Of a DNA stretch of 8,112 bases, positions 1 to 6,582 are shown piece after piece (the first letter of the stretch is position 1; every line of letters begins with the position of its first letter). Under the pieces are notes generated by a model, which did not search any database, had not been told where the DNA came from, and was given only the letters and a program-made list of their open reading frames with translations. The DNA is taken from the NCBI GenBank assembly GCA_013152105.1, contig JAADHA010000116.1, positions 3,669 to 11,780 of the forward strand. Reading direction: 5' to 3'. Origin of the DNA: Oligoflexia bacterium (GTDB lineage Bacteria; Myxococcota_A; UBA796; UBA2385). A program made the translations under genes and the position numbers.

Positions 1-297
1 ATCGACCTGCACGTCATCAAGGTCCAGAACAACCCGCCCCAGGCCGGCGGGCAGGGGGAGCACGTCCACCTGGGCCTGTCCCAGCAGCGTGCCCTTGTCA
101 GGAGCGATGGTCAGATCGAGGCGGATCTCGCCGATGTCGAAGCCGCGGTCTGGGGCGAAGACGGGCAAGACCCCCGGTTCGGGAAAGGCGCCCGCACCCA
201 CGGCTGCTGCCACCAGCAGGCCTCCACAGCGAGCTTCGGCCTGGGCCTGACCCGCCGACAGGTTGGCCGACAGGAGGGACGACGAGCGATGGGCCAC
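1..297 (-). CDS. Probable M1-family (gluzincin) aminopeptidase, N-terminal part only; runs off the left edge
   Basis: The minus strand is open from about 387 down to base 1 in a frame whose last 50 residues resemble the N-terminal beta-domain of M1 zinc aminopeptidases: F53-D-I-G-E-I-R-L-D-L, then an Asp-Lys-Gly turn, G73-Q-A-Q-V-D-V and V89-V-L-D-L-D. In M1 enzymes this 'x-Y/F-D-hyd-x-L-D-L ... G-x-A-x-hyd ... L-D-hyd' pattern opens the first domain, well before the HExxH zinc site, which would lie outside the window. GTG at 297 is chosen as start because GGAGG sits at 303-307, five bases upstream; no ATG exists in this frame. The first 45 residues are Ala/Gly/Ser-rich and unremarkable, with a weak hydrophobic stretch at 27-38 and no convincing signal peptide. 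The 112-base gap to the preceding DUF429 gene shows no clear promoter or terminator. The family call rests on a short N-terminal segment and is moderate; another beta-rich N-domain is possible. Confidence 0.55.
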   Translation of the reverse strand, partial: MAHRSSSLLSANLSAGQAQAEARCGGLLVAAAVGAGAFPEPGVLPVFAPDRGFDIGEIRLDLTIAPDKGTLLGQAQVDVLPLPAGLGRVVLDLDDVQVD

Positions 298-302
298 GGT
301 GG

Positions 303-307
303 CCTCC
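303..307 (-). promoter_or_regulatory. Shine-Dalgarno for the peptidase gene
   Basis: GGAGG on the minus strand, five bases before GTG at 297. It decides the start of a gene that has no in-frame ATG. Confidence 0.5.
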
Positions 308-409
308 AGTTGCACAGGAGATTGGTCAAGACGCGACCGCGGCAGGCCCGGCGCCCACCGCGAGGTGACGACGCTTGCGCCCCGCCATCAGCCGCAGAGC
401 AGGAAGGGC

Positions 410-1177
410 TCAGCCACCCTCTGGCGTGCGTCCCGTGGGCAGGAGCACATAGCCATCCCGCAGATCACCAAGGAAGGCGCAGGCTTCCGGGCCACGGATG
501 TCGAGGAAGGCCGCCGTGTAGGCACACAGCGTCGCCTCGAGCTGTTCTTCCAGTTCGCCCACCCGGCTGCCGTTGCTGGACGGCAGGTCGGCCTCGACCA
601 GCGCGGTCAAGGCGGGGCTGGGATTCAGCGGAGGCGTCGCGTCGTCCAACTTTTCTTGCAGCAGCTCGCGGAACCGGGCGACCCCGTCCTTGCGAGCCCC
701 GACCGGGCCGGATTTCAAGCGGATCGGCCGTTCCTGGTCGAAGAGCAGGACCTGAGTTGGCTGGTTGTAGGTCTCGATCACCCGGTCGCCTTCGGCTGTC
801 GGGTCCGGGTCGAAGCCCATGCGCTGGAGCGCTCGGCTCATCGTGCGAGGGTGAGAGGCGTTGGTGATGTTGACGTGGTACTCGTCCACGAAGTTCGGCG
901 CGAAGTGTTCGTGCAGAGCGATATCGCAGGGGCGCTGCCCCCCGGTGTTCTCAACGATGATCGGAGCGTTGATGGCGATGATGCAGCCGTAGCGACCACG
1001 ATTTCGGGCCAGCCAGCCCAAGATGTCTTCGTGGGCACGCAGGGAAGCGGTCGAGGTGAGGGTGAGCGTGCCATCCTGGTCGACCTCCATCACGGCACCG
1101 CCGCTGCTTTTGCGGGGCGCCCAGGCAAGGTCCAGGCCGAGGTATCGGGGTGAGTGGTATCTCTGGGAGCGAGTCAC
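410..1177 (-). CDS. DUF429 family protein, predicted RNase H-like nuclease
   Basis: This 255-residue protein matches the DUF429 pattern, a family predicted to have an RNase H-like fold but with little biochemical proof. Visible landmarks are the opening strand Y12-L-G-L-D-L-A-W with D16, the strand I66-I-A-I-N-A-P, the R82-P-C-D motif that follows it, and the C-terminal block 'CAYTAAFLDIRGPEACAFLG' ending in GYVLLP, which corresponds to the usual 'CAY..A....G.....LGD...G.I..P' ending. The frame is open upstream to 1309, but those 44 codons lie inside the dehydrogenase gene. GTG at 1177 overlaps the dehydrogenase TGA by 4 bases (GTGA) and has GGAAGGA three bases upstream, so translational coupling is likely. 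One oddity: position 70 is Asn (AAC) where the family almost always has Asp, a presumed metal ligand. Family assignment is good; catalytic activity is uncertain. Confidence 0.85.
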   Translation of the reverse strand: MTRSQRYHSPRYLGLDLAWAPRKSSGGAVMEVDQDGTLTLTSTASLRAHEDILGWLARNRGRYGCIIAINAPIIVENTGGQRPCDIALHEHFAPNFVDEYHVNITNASHPRTMSRALQRMGFDPDPTAEGDRVIETYNQPTQVLLFDQERPIRLKSGPVGARKDGVARFRELLQEKLDDATPPLNPSPALTALVEADLPSSNGSRVGELEEQLEATLCAYTAAFLDIRGPEACAFLGDLRDGYVLLPTGRTPEGG

Positions 1178-2727
1178 AAGTCCTTCCAGCGGGAGATGAA
1201 GCCTGTTAGCGCGGCGCGAGCCCCCGGCAAGCGGGCGCCCCCTTGGCGGACCAGCTCGACCAGTCCTCCACTCAAGCGCTCCAAGGCTTCGTTGTACGGG
1301 AACCACCACATCTCGTGGGGCTGTTGCAGTGCATCGACCAGCACGGTGCGCGCTCGCACCAGGTGGTACAGGGCGAAGCGCGAGTTGGTGACACCATGTC
1401 CGGTGTCCTTGGTCCCCCCCCAGGCGGCCATGGGCAAGGCGCCGGTAAAGGCATGGTTGTTGACCGTGACCACGCCGCAGTCCAGCCCCAGGCCCAGCGC
1501 CTGGCCCAGGTCCAGATCACGGGTCCAGATCGAGGTCGTCAGGCCGAAGGCCGTGCCATCGACCCGAGCCATCACCGCGTTGAGGTCTTCGAAAGGAGCG
1601 ATGGGCAGCACCGGCCCAAAGGTCTCTTCGCGCATCACCGGCATGTCATCGCTGACCCCCGTCAGGACCGTCGGCTGGTGGTACCAGCCCGGTCCCGGCG
1701 CGCCGCCCCCGGCCCGCACGACCGCGCCCTGCGCGACCGCGTCCGCCACATGGGCCTGGACCCGCTGAAGCTGAGCCGGCGTGATCAACGGACCCACATC
1801 CAGCAAGGGACGCAGCTTTTCGGTACGCGCAACCACGCGGTCCACAAAGTCTTCGTAGACGCGGGCATCCACATAGCAGCGCTCCACCGCCGCGCAGTTC
1901 TGTCCAGCCAGGCCAAAAGCCGCCCAGCAGATGCCCTCTACGGCGCGGTCCAGATTGGCGTCCGCCAGCACCACGGCCGCGTCCTTGCCGCCAAGCTCCA
2001 GGCCGCATGGGATCAGCCGCTCGGCGCAGCGCACGTTCACCGAGCGTCCGGTGCGCACGCTGCCCGTGAACAGCACCACGTCCACACCGGCGTCGATGAG
2101 CGCCTGACCTTGGGCGCCGCCGCCCTGGACCAGACGCACGACATCTGGCGGCAGGGTCTGGGCACACAGCTCAGCGATCAGAGCGGCCGTGCGCGGGCTG
2201 TGCTCACTGCACTTCCAAGCCACGCTATTGCCGGCCAACAGGGCCGGAATGATCGTGCGCAGCGGGATCGCCACCGGTAGATTCCACGGGCTGATCAAGC
2301 CGACCACGCCCACGGGATCGAGCTGGATCCGGCCGCTCTTCTTTGGGTAGTTCACCGGGCTCAGGGTCAGGGGGTCGCCCATGAGCAGGTCGTCGATATG
2401 AGCCAGCCACCACGAGAACAGGTCGTGGTTCGCCACGATCTCGGATGTCCAGGCTTCTCCTGCCGGCCGGCCGCACTCTTCGGCCAGGATCCCGACGATG
2501 TGGTCCGCCTTGGCCAGGAAGGCCTGGTGCAGGTCCGCCACCGCCCATCGACGACGCTTAAGGCCCAGATCGTGCCAGACCCCTTGGGCGTCTCGTGCCG
2601 CCTGGACGGCAGGCGCCACCTGATCCAGCGGTGTGACCGCCACCGTCGCCACTTGCTGGGCAGTCCGCGGATCGATGCAGGCGATGACCTGCCGACCACC
2701 CGGATCGACTTGGAGCAGGCCAGCCAC
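1174..2727 (-). CDS. NAD-dependent aldehyde dehydrogenase (ALDH superfamily)
   Basis: This is a full-length 517-residue ALDH, an enzyme class that oxidises aldehydes to acids with NAD(P)+ in the cytosol. All core elements are visible: S146-P-W-N149 (oxyanion-hole Asn), W171-K172 followed by E175 (the K-x-x-E arrangement that favours NAD+ over NADP+), the cofactor strand F220-T-G-S-V-R-T-G, the general base E244 in LELGGKD, the nucleophile C278 in GQNC, and E367-E-T-F-G-P-V with the ribose-binding E368. The late motif A435-W-G-G-T-K-D-T-G replaces the common PFGGxKxSG. About 50 residues follow the usual end and include M473-W-W-F-P-Y-N, a tail seen in some ALDHs of unassigned substrate. The GTG start directly abuts the stop of the upstream membrane-protein gene with no spacer, and there is no strong Shine-Dalgarno, so coupling is likely. 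Substrate cannot be read from sequence; a fatty or semialdehyde is a guess. Confidence 0.93.
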   Translation of the reverse strand: MAGLLQVDPGGRQVIACIDPRTAQQVATVAVTPLDQVAPAVQAARDAQGVWHDLGLKRRRWAVADLHQAFLAKADHIVGILAEECGRPAGEAWTSEIVANHDLFSWWLAHIDDLLMGDPLTLSPVNYPKKSGRIQLDPVGVVGLISPWNLPVAIPLRTIIPALLAGNSVAWKCSEHSPRTAALIAELCAQTLPPDVVRLVQGGGAQGQALIDAGVDVVLFTGSVRTGRSVNVRCAERLIPCGLELGGKDAAVVLADANLDRAVEGICWAAFGLAGQNCAAVERCYVDARVYEDFVDRVVARTEKLRPLLDVGPLITPAQLQRVQAHVADAVAQGAVVRAGGGAPGPGWYHQPTVLTGVSDDMPVMREETFGPVLPIAPFEDLNAVMARVDGTAFGLTTSIWTRDLDLGQALGLGLDCGVVTVNNHAFTGALPMAAWGGTKDTGHGVTNSRFALYHLVRARTVLVDALQQPHEMWWFPYNEALERLSGGLVELVRQGGARLPGARAALTGFISRWKDL

Positions 2728-3270
2728 TCAGGTCGCCCGGATCCGGCGACCCTGCCGGTGCAGGCTGACCACCGAGAGCCCGAAGGTGGCCGCAAAGAGC
2801 AGGCCGAGCACGTCGAAGCCAGCCGACAGCGGACTGTCGGAGATCAACACCGCGGTGCCGGCGTGGAACTGCGCCCAGGTTCCGATGTGCAGATAGCGGT
2901 CCAAGGTCAGGCCCCACAGACTGAACAAGGTGATGGCTCCGCCCAAGGGGACCAGCAGCGCACGCCCGGTCCAGCCCCGTTGCAGACACACGGCCGTCAG
3001 GACGTGGGCCGAGGCCGCAGCCAGCCAGCAGCTCAACAGGAAACCGGCGTGCAGCAGGGGCAGCGGCAGCGCGAGATCATCCAGGGGGATCAGGTAGCTG
3101 AGCATCCAGTCCGGCGCGCGCCAGGCGGCGAAACCCACACCCAAGGCGTAGACCGTGGCGAAGAGCATGGCCGCCCGAAAGCTGGGACCGAAGGGGTCGG
3201 GGCGCCGCGCGACCAGGACGCGACGACCGACAAAGGCCAGCAGGGAAGCAGCGATGAACACAGTTGGCAC
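2728..3270 (-). CDS. Small integral membrane protein of unknown function, about five TM helices
   Basis: The family is not recognised. Numbered from GTG at 3270, the 180-residue product has about five hydrophobic segments at roughly 3-20, 33-50, 68-93, 104-122 and 149-169. They are separated by short loops, with Arg clusters at 16-23 and 169-178 that suggest cytoplasmic loops. Aromatic/acidic loops such as P53-D-W-M-L-S-Y and L123-D-R-Y-L-H-I lie between helices. The start is uncertain. The frame is open up to an ATG at 3357, but the extra 29 residues are Arg/Cys-rich and not membrane-like, and neither start has a well-placed Shine-Dalgarno. A GGGAGG at 3292-3297 lies about 21 bases before GTG 3270. 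If the kinase is read with its frameshift corrected (stop at 3397), the ATG 3357 start no longer overlaps it and becomes possible. The stop abuts the dehydrogenase start, which ties the gene to the operon. Confidence 0.75.
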   Translation of the reverse strand: MPTVFIAASLLAFVGRRVLVARRPDPFGPSFRAAMLFATVYALGVGFAAWRAPDWMLSYLIPLDDLALPLPLLHAGFLLSCWLAAASAHVLTAVCLQRGWTGRALLVPLGGAITLFSLWGLTLDRYLHIGTWAQFHAGTAVLISDSPLSAGFDVLGLLFAATFGLSVVSLHRQGRRIRAT

Positions 3271-3286
3271 GTCGATGATGTAGGTC

Positions 3287-6200
3287 TCACACCTCCCGCG
3301 GCTCAAGCCTCTCTTGGGGAACCGACAGATGAGGCAGCCGGCGCGAAGCCGCAGCATAGCGCACGCCAGTTGTCCGGGGTCGGTCAGGCGGAGCGATCAG
3401 GCGGGGCGACCCGCCTGGGACCACCGCACCGCGGGCACCTGTTCGAAGTGCACCACCAGCTCGGCGGGAAGGTGGGCTGCGATGTCGGCCGCGACAACGC
3501 GCGCCTCGCGGCGGTGCGCGTCGCTGCCCGAGGCGTGCAAGAAGCAGGAAGCGGTCGCCGCAAGCCCGAGCCTCTTCTTCGGCGGAGGAGAGCACCTCGG
3601 CGTCGCCTCCAACCGACGCGCCCAGCAGCAGCAGGCGGGCCCACTCGCGCCGGTCTCCGCCGCACGAGAGGATGTCCATGGACTCGGTCAGGGCCTCGGC
3701 GTCAGCCGTCAAGACCCCCATGATACCGACAAAATAGGCGCCGACTGCCACGTAGCCCGACCGCCCCGCATCGACCTCGGCGGCCTTGCATGTCGCCAGT
3801 GCGGCCTGGTGATCGGCCACTCCCAGGCGCGCCTCGAGCTGGGCCTCGCGGTATGCCAGCCGGACCCCGGCCCGCGCGTCGCGATCCAGCGCGTGACGCG
3901 CCTCGACCAGTTCTTGGCTGCAACCGTCCACATCCCCCACGGAGTTCAGCACCTGGGCGCGACCAACCCGCACCAGCGCGCGCTCGTAATGCAGGTCGCC
4001 GCTGGCCGAGACGTGCAGCGCTTCATCCAGCGCGGCCAGCGCGCCCTCGACCCGACCCAGGCGCCGACGGCAGACGGACAGCCAGTACAGGGCTTCGACC
4101 AGATCCTTGTGCAAGCCATGAACGCGCAGAAAAGCCGACTCCTGTTCGAGGTGACGCACACCGTCGTCGAGCTGGCCCTCTTCGGCCATCATCACGCCCA
4201 ACCAGCCGTGGGCCAGGGCGGCGCAGAGCGGCCGGTCCTGTTCCAAGGCCGTGTCGATGCAGCGATGGCAGAGATCCGCTGCCTGATCGGGGTGGGCGGC
4301 GGCGTACAGGTTGCGGGCCACCAGCAACAGGGCCCTGGGCAGTGAGGGGTCCTGTGGACGCTGGTCCAGGATGTCGAGCGCTTCGTCCGCCATGGAGCCC
4401 GCCCGGCGCTCGTCGCCAACCGCCTGGTAGACGGTCGCCAGGTCGACCAGCGCACGGGCGAGCAAGCTGTCGTCCGCAACGTCCTCGGCGAGGCGCCGCG
4501 CGGCGTGCAGGGCTTCCGCGGCTTCTTCCCGGCGGCCCAGACTCTCCAGCACTTCGCCGCGCACCACGGCGAGCTGCGCCGCGACCGCTGGCGAGATCCT
4601 GGGATGGCTCACCGCACGATGCAGGACGCCCAGCGCATCGGCGTCCTGGCCGTGGGTGTGCAATTGCTCGGCCAGACTCAGGAGTGCCTCGGGGGCGCCA
4701 CGCCCCTCGATTGCGTGCGCGCCATGCCAGGCGACGCGTTGATCACGCCAGGCCGTGGAATCGAGCCTTGCCAGCGCGGTTGCCAGGCCGCGGTGCAGGA
4801 CAATTCGGCGCTCTGCCGGGACCTGGCGCACGACCAGGGTGCCCACCGCGGGGCGCCGCAGCCGCAGCCAGTCCCCGCTCTCGCGACGCTCCATCTGTGC
4901 GAGGCCAGTCCGGATCAGTGGTCCGTGCGCGCCGTCCAGCGGGTCCAGCTCAGCGACTTCGAGCGCGACATCGAGGGGCAGGGCCGCGCCAGCGACCGCC
5001 ATCAGGTCCAGCAGCCTGCGAGCCGGCGCTCCCAAGCCCGCGAGCACGTCTCCAAAGAGCCGAACCATTCCCGTCGTCGGCGTGAGGGTGACGCTACGAT
5101 CCAGCCGCCAGATGCTGGCGCCGTCGTCGCCGATCCCCTCGAACCACAGCGCCTGGCGCGTGACCAGCTCGTTCACGGCGAGGACCACGATGGCCGGCAG
5201 TCCCCCGGACATGCGATGCAGCCGAGCCGCCAGCCCGGCCGGCGGCGACCGGGTCCCCAGCATTCCCCGCAGCACCTGCCCGACCTCGCCAACGGTCAGG
5301 ACCCGCAGGCCGACCTCGTGTCCAGTGACATAAGGGGCAGGGCGCACACCCGTCACCACGCACGCGGCATTGGGCGCGGCACGAAGCACCTCGGCGAGGA
5401 CCCGGCCAGCCTCTGGCGCGCACTGCTCGGCGCCCTCCAACACGACCAGCACAGGCCCCTCGGCGGCTTGGTCAGCCAGGGCCTTGCCCAATGATCGGGC
5501 GTCGGTCCTCACCGGTCCGGCCAGGCGGGCGAGGTCCCGGGCAAGCTGATCGATCACGTCATTGGGTGGGCCACGGTCCGAGCAGCGCAGGGCGATGGTC
5601 TCGAAGCCCAGATCGCGGGCCGCGGACAGGGCCCAGCTCGCCATGCGGCTGGTGCCGCTGCCGATCTCACCGGTGATCACCACAACCCCACCCACGTCAA
5701 ACGCGGCCTGGATCGCACCGATGGCGGCAGCGCGGCCCACCATCGGGGGGCGCTCCAGGGTTCGGTGGACGCCCCCGCTGCCGGTCAACATCGCCAACGC
5801 GATCCCGGCCGAGGAGGGACGGGCCGTCGGGTCGCGGGCCATCAGGCGAGACACGGTGTCCAGCAGGCGGGCCGGCGCGTCCAAGCAGATCTCCGACAGG
5901 GCCAGAGGGTCGGTGTCACGCGTTGCCTGGAGGTATCCGGCGGCGCCGCGGGCTTGGTAGGGACGAACCCCGGCGAGCGCTTCGTAGAGGGTCACACCCA
6001 GGCTGTAGAGGTCGCAGCGATGATCGACCTCGGCCCCCGAGAGCTGCTCAGGGGCCATGTAGGCATAGGTGCCCATCACATCCCCCAAGGTCGTCGTGAG
6101 CGGGTCCGCCGGATCCGCCGCGAGCCCCAGGTCCAACAACAGGACCCGTCGATCATCAGCCAGGTAGATGTTGCTGGACTTCACGTCTCGATGCACGATT

Positions 6201-6571
6201 CCACGTTCGTGCAGGTAGCCCAGGACCCGCAGGATGCTGGTGGCCACGATGCTGGCCTGCTGCGGATCCAGCGGCCCACCCGACTTGACGCACTCGGACA
6301 GGGTGCGACCGCGGAGCAGCTCCAAGACCAGGTAGGGCTGGGGGCCGTCCACCGCCTCGCTGCAGCGCGGCAGGCCGGGATGCGACATGCGCGCCAGCAG
6401 ACGCCCCTCGCGCAGGAAGCGCTTGCGATGCGCTACGGAACGGTCCGCCTCGCGCAAGACCTTGAGGGCCACATGGCGCCCCTCGCCATGCTCGGGCACG
6501 GCCCGGTACACATCGGCCAGGCCGCCGGCGCCGATGCGCTCCTCGATCTTCCAACCATCCAGCGTGTCCAC
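3287..6571 (-). CDS. Cytosolic Ser/Thr protein kinase with degenerate ATPase-like module and TPR-type tail; C-terminus apparently frameshifted
   Basis: Read in one frame this is 1094 residues. Residues about 7-265 are a complete eukaryotic-type kinase: glycine loop G14-A-G-G-L-A-D-V, K37 in ALKVL, helix-C E55, H127-R-D129 with K131 and N134, D147-L-G (DLG for DFG), A173-P-E, D187 and R251. Residues about 275-600 resemble the AAA/STAND-like ATPase module of large bacterial kinase-TPR fusions, but the P-loop reads G301-E-I-G-S-G-T-S with Thr307 in place of Lys, and the Walker B strand ends L378-E-G rather than D-D/E. Residues about 620-1010 are TPR-like helical repeats. No TM segment is visible, so the protein should be cytosolic. 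GTG at 6571 is preferred over an in-frame TTG at 6577 because GAGGA at 6578-6582 lies six bases upstream. After codon 1010 the frame gives about 84 Arg/Pro-rich residues that look spurious; the likely true ending is in the adjacent frame (see 3397-3543). Confidence 0.9.
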   Translation of the reverse strand: MDTLDGWKIEERIGAGGLADVYRAVPEHGEGRHVALKVLREADRSVAHRKRFLREGRLLARMSHPGLPRCSEAVDGPQPYLVLELLRGRTLSECVKSGGPLDPQQASIVATSILRVLGYLHERGIVHRDVKSSNIYLADDRRVLLLDLGLAADPADPLTTTLGDVMGTYAYMAPEQLSGAEVDHRCDLYSLGVTLYEALAGVRPYQARGAAGYLQATRDTDPLALSEICLDAPARLLDTVSRLMARDPTARPSSAGIALAMLTGSGGVHRTLERPPMVGRAAAIGAIQAAFDVGGVVVITGEIGSGTSRMASWALSAARDLGFETIALRCSDRGPPNDVIDQLARDLARLAGPVRTDARSLGKALADQAAEGPVLVVLEGAEQCAPEAGRVLAEVLRAAPNAACVVTGVRPAPYVTGHEVGLRVLTVGEVGQVLRGMLGTRSPPAGLAARLHRMSGGLPAIVVLAVNELVTRQALWFEGIGDDGASIWRLDRSVTLTPTTGMVRLFGDVLAGLGAPARRLLDLMAVAGAALPLDVALEVAELDPLDGAHGPLIRTGLAQMERRESGDWLRLRRPAVGTLVVRQVPAERRIVLHRGLATALARLDSTAWRDQRVAWHGAHAIEGRGAPEALLSLAEQLHTHGQDADALGVLHRAVSHPRISPAVAAQLAVVRGEVLESLGRREEAAEALHAARRLAEDVADDSLLARALVDLATVYQAVGDERRAGSMADEALDILDQRPQDPSLPRALLLVARNLYAAAHPDQAADLCHRCIDTALEQDRPLCAALAHGWLGVMMAEEGQLDDGVRHLEQESAFLRVHGLHKDLVEALYWLSVCRRRLGRVEGALAALDEALHVSASGDLHYERALVRVGRAQVLNSVGDVDGCSQELVEARHALDRDARAGVRLAYREAQLEARLGVADHQAALATCKAAEVDAGRSGYVAVGAYFVGIMGVLTADAEALTESMDILSCGGDRREWARLLLLGASVGGDAEVLSSAEEEARACGDRFLLLARLGQRRAPPRGARCRGRHRSPPSRRAGGALRTGARGAVVPGGSPRLIAPPDRPRTTGVRYAAASRRLPHLSVPQERLEPREV
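3397..3543 (-). other. Out-of-frame C-terminal segment of the kinase/TPR protein
   Basis: This frame is shifted by one base relative to the kinase frame and encodes a sensible 48-residue ending: an Ala-Ser-Gly-Ser-Asp turn, then helix HRREARVVAADIAAHLP, then AELVVHFEQVPAVRW and a TGA at 3397. The 'EAR ... hyd ... LP-x-E-L ... F-x-x-x-P-x-V-R' pattern is the normal close of the TPR tail in kinase-TPR fusion proteins. It continues naturally from CGDRFLLL in the kinase frame. Skipping one base in the CTT-CTT-GCA stretch (3536-3544) joins the two and gives a protein of about 1057 residues. The cause could be a sequencing or assembly error, a real mutation, or much less likely programmed +1 frameshifting. 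Confidence 0.75.
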
Positions 6572-6577
6572 TGTCAA

Positions 6578-6582
6578 TCCTC
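6578..6582 (-). promoter_or_regulatory. Shine-Dalgarno for the kinase gene, overlapping the lipoprotein stop
   Basis: GAGGA on the minus strand, six bases before GTG at 6571. The TGA of the lipoprotein gene (6581-6583) overlaps it, so ribosomes finishing the lipoprotein sit on the kinase initiation region. It supports GTG 6571 over the TTG at 6577, which would have no spacing at all. Confidence 0.65.

Noticed and set aside
111..329. Minus-strand 72-codon frame starting with ATG at the left edge
   Set aside because: Rich in Arg, Pro, Ser and Trp with no pattern; the neighbouring frame on the same strand gives the M1-like sequence and has a good Shine-Dalgarno.
298..409. Possible promoter (TTGACC) before the peptidase gene
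   Set aside because: No matching -10 element lies at suitable spacing, and the candidate would place the -10 over the Shine-Dalgarno.
263..1153. Plus-strand open frame of 296 codons opposite the DUF429 gene
   Set aside because: Composition is typical of an antisense shadow, and the opposite strand carries conserved DUF429 motifs and a coupled start.
1413..1420. Run of eight C in the ALDH gene as a possible frameshift
   Set aside because: The ALDH frame is continuous across it, and the conserved GGTKDTG block and C-terminus read correctly on both sides.
3536..3544. Programmed +1 frameshift in the kinase gene as the preferred explanation
   Set aside because: No known +1 slippery arrangement (for example a stop codon or rare codon after CTT) is present; an indel or sequencing error is simpler.
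2398..3723. Long plus-strand open frame (441 codons) antisense to the ALDH, membrane-protein and kinase genes
   Set aside because: The product is Gln/Arg/Gly/Pro-rich with no domain pattern, crosses three well-supported minus-strand genes, and is expected from codon-position GC bias.
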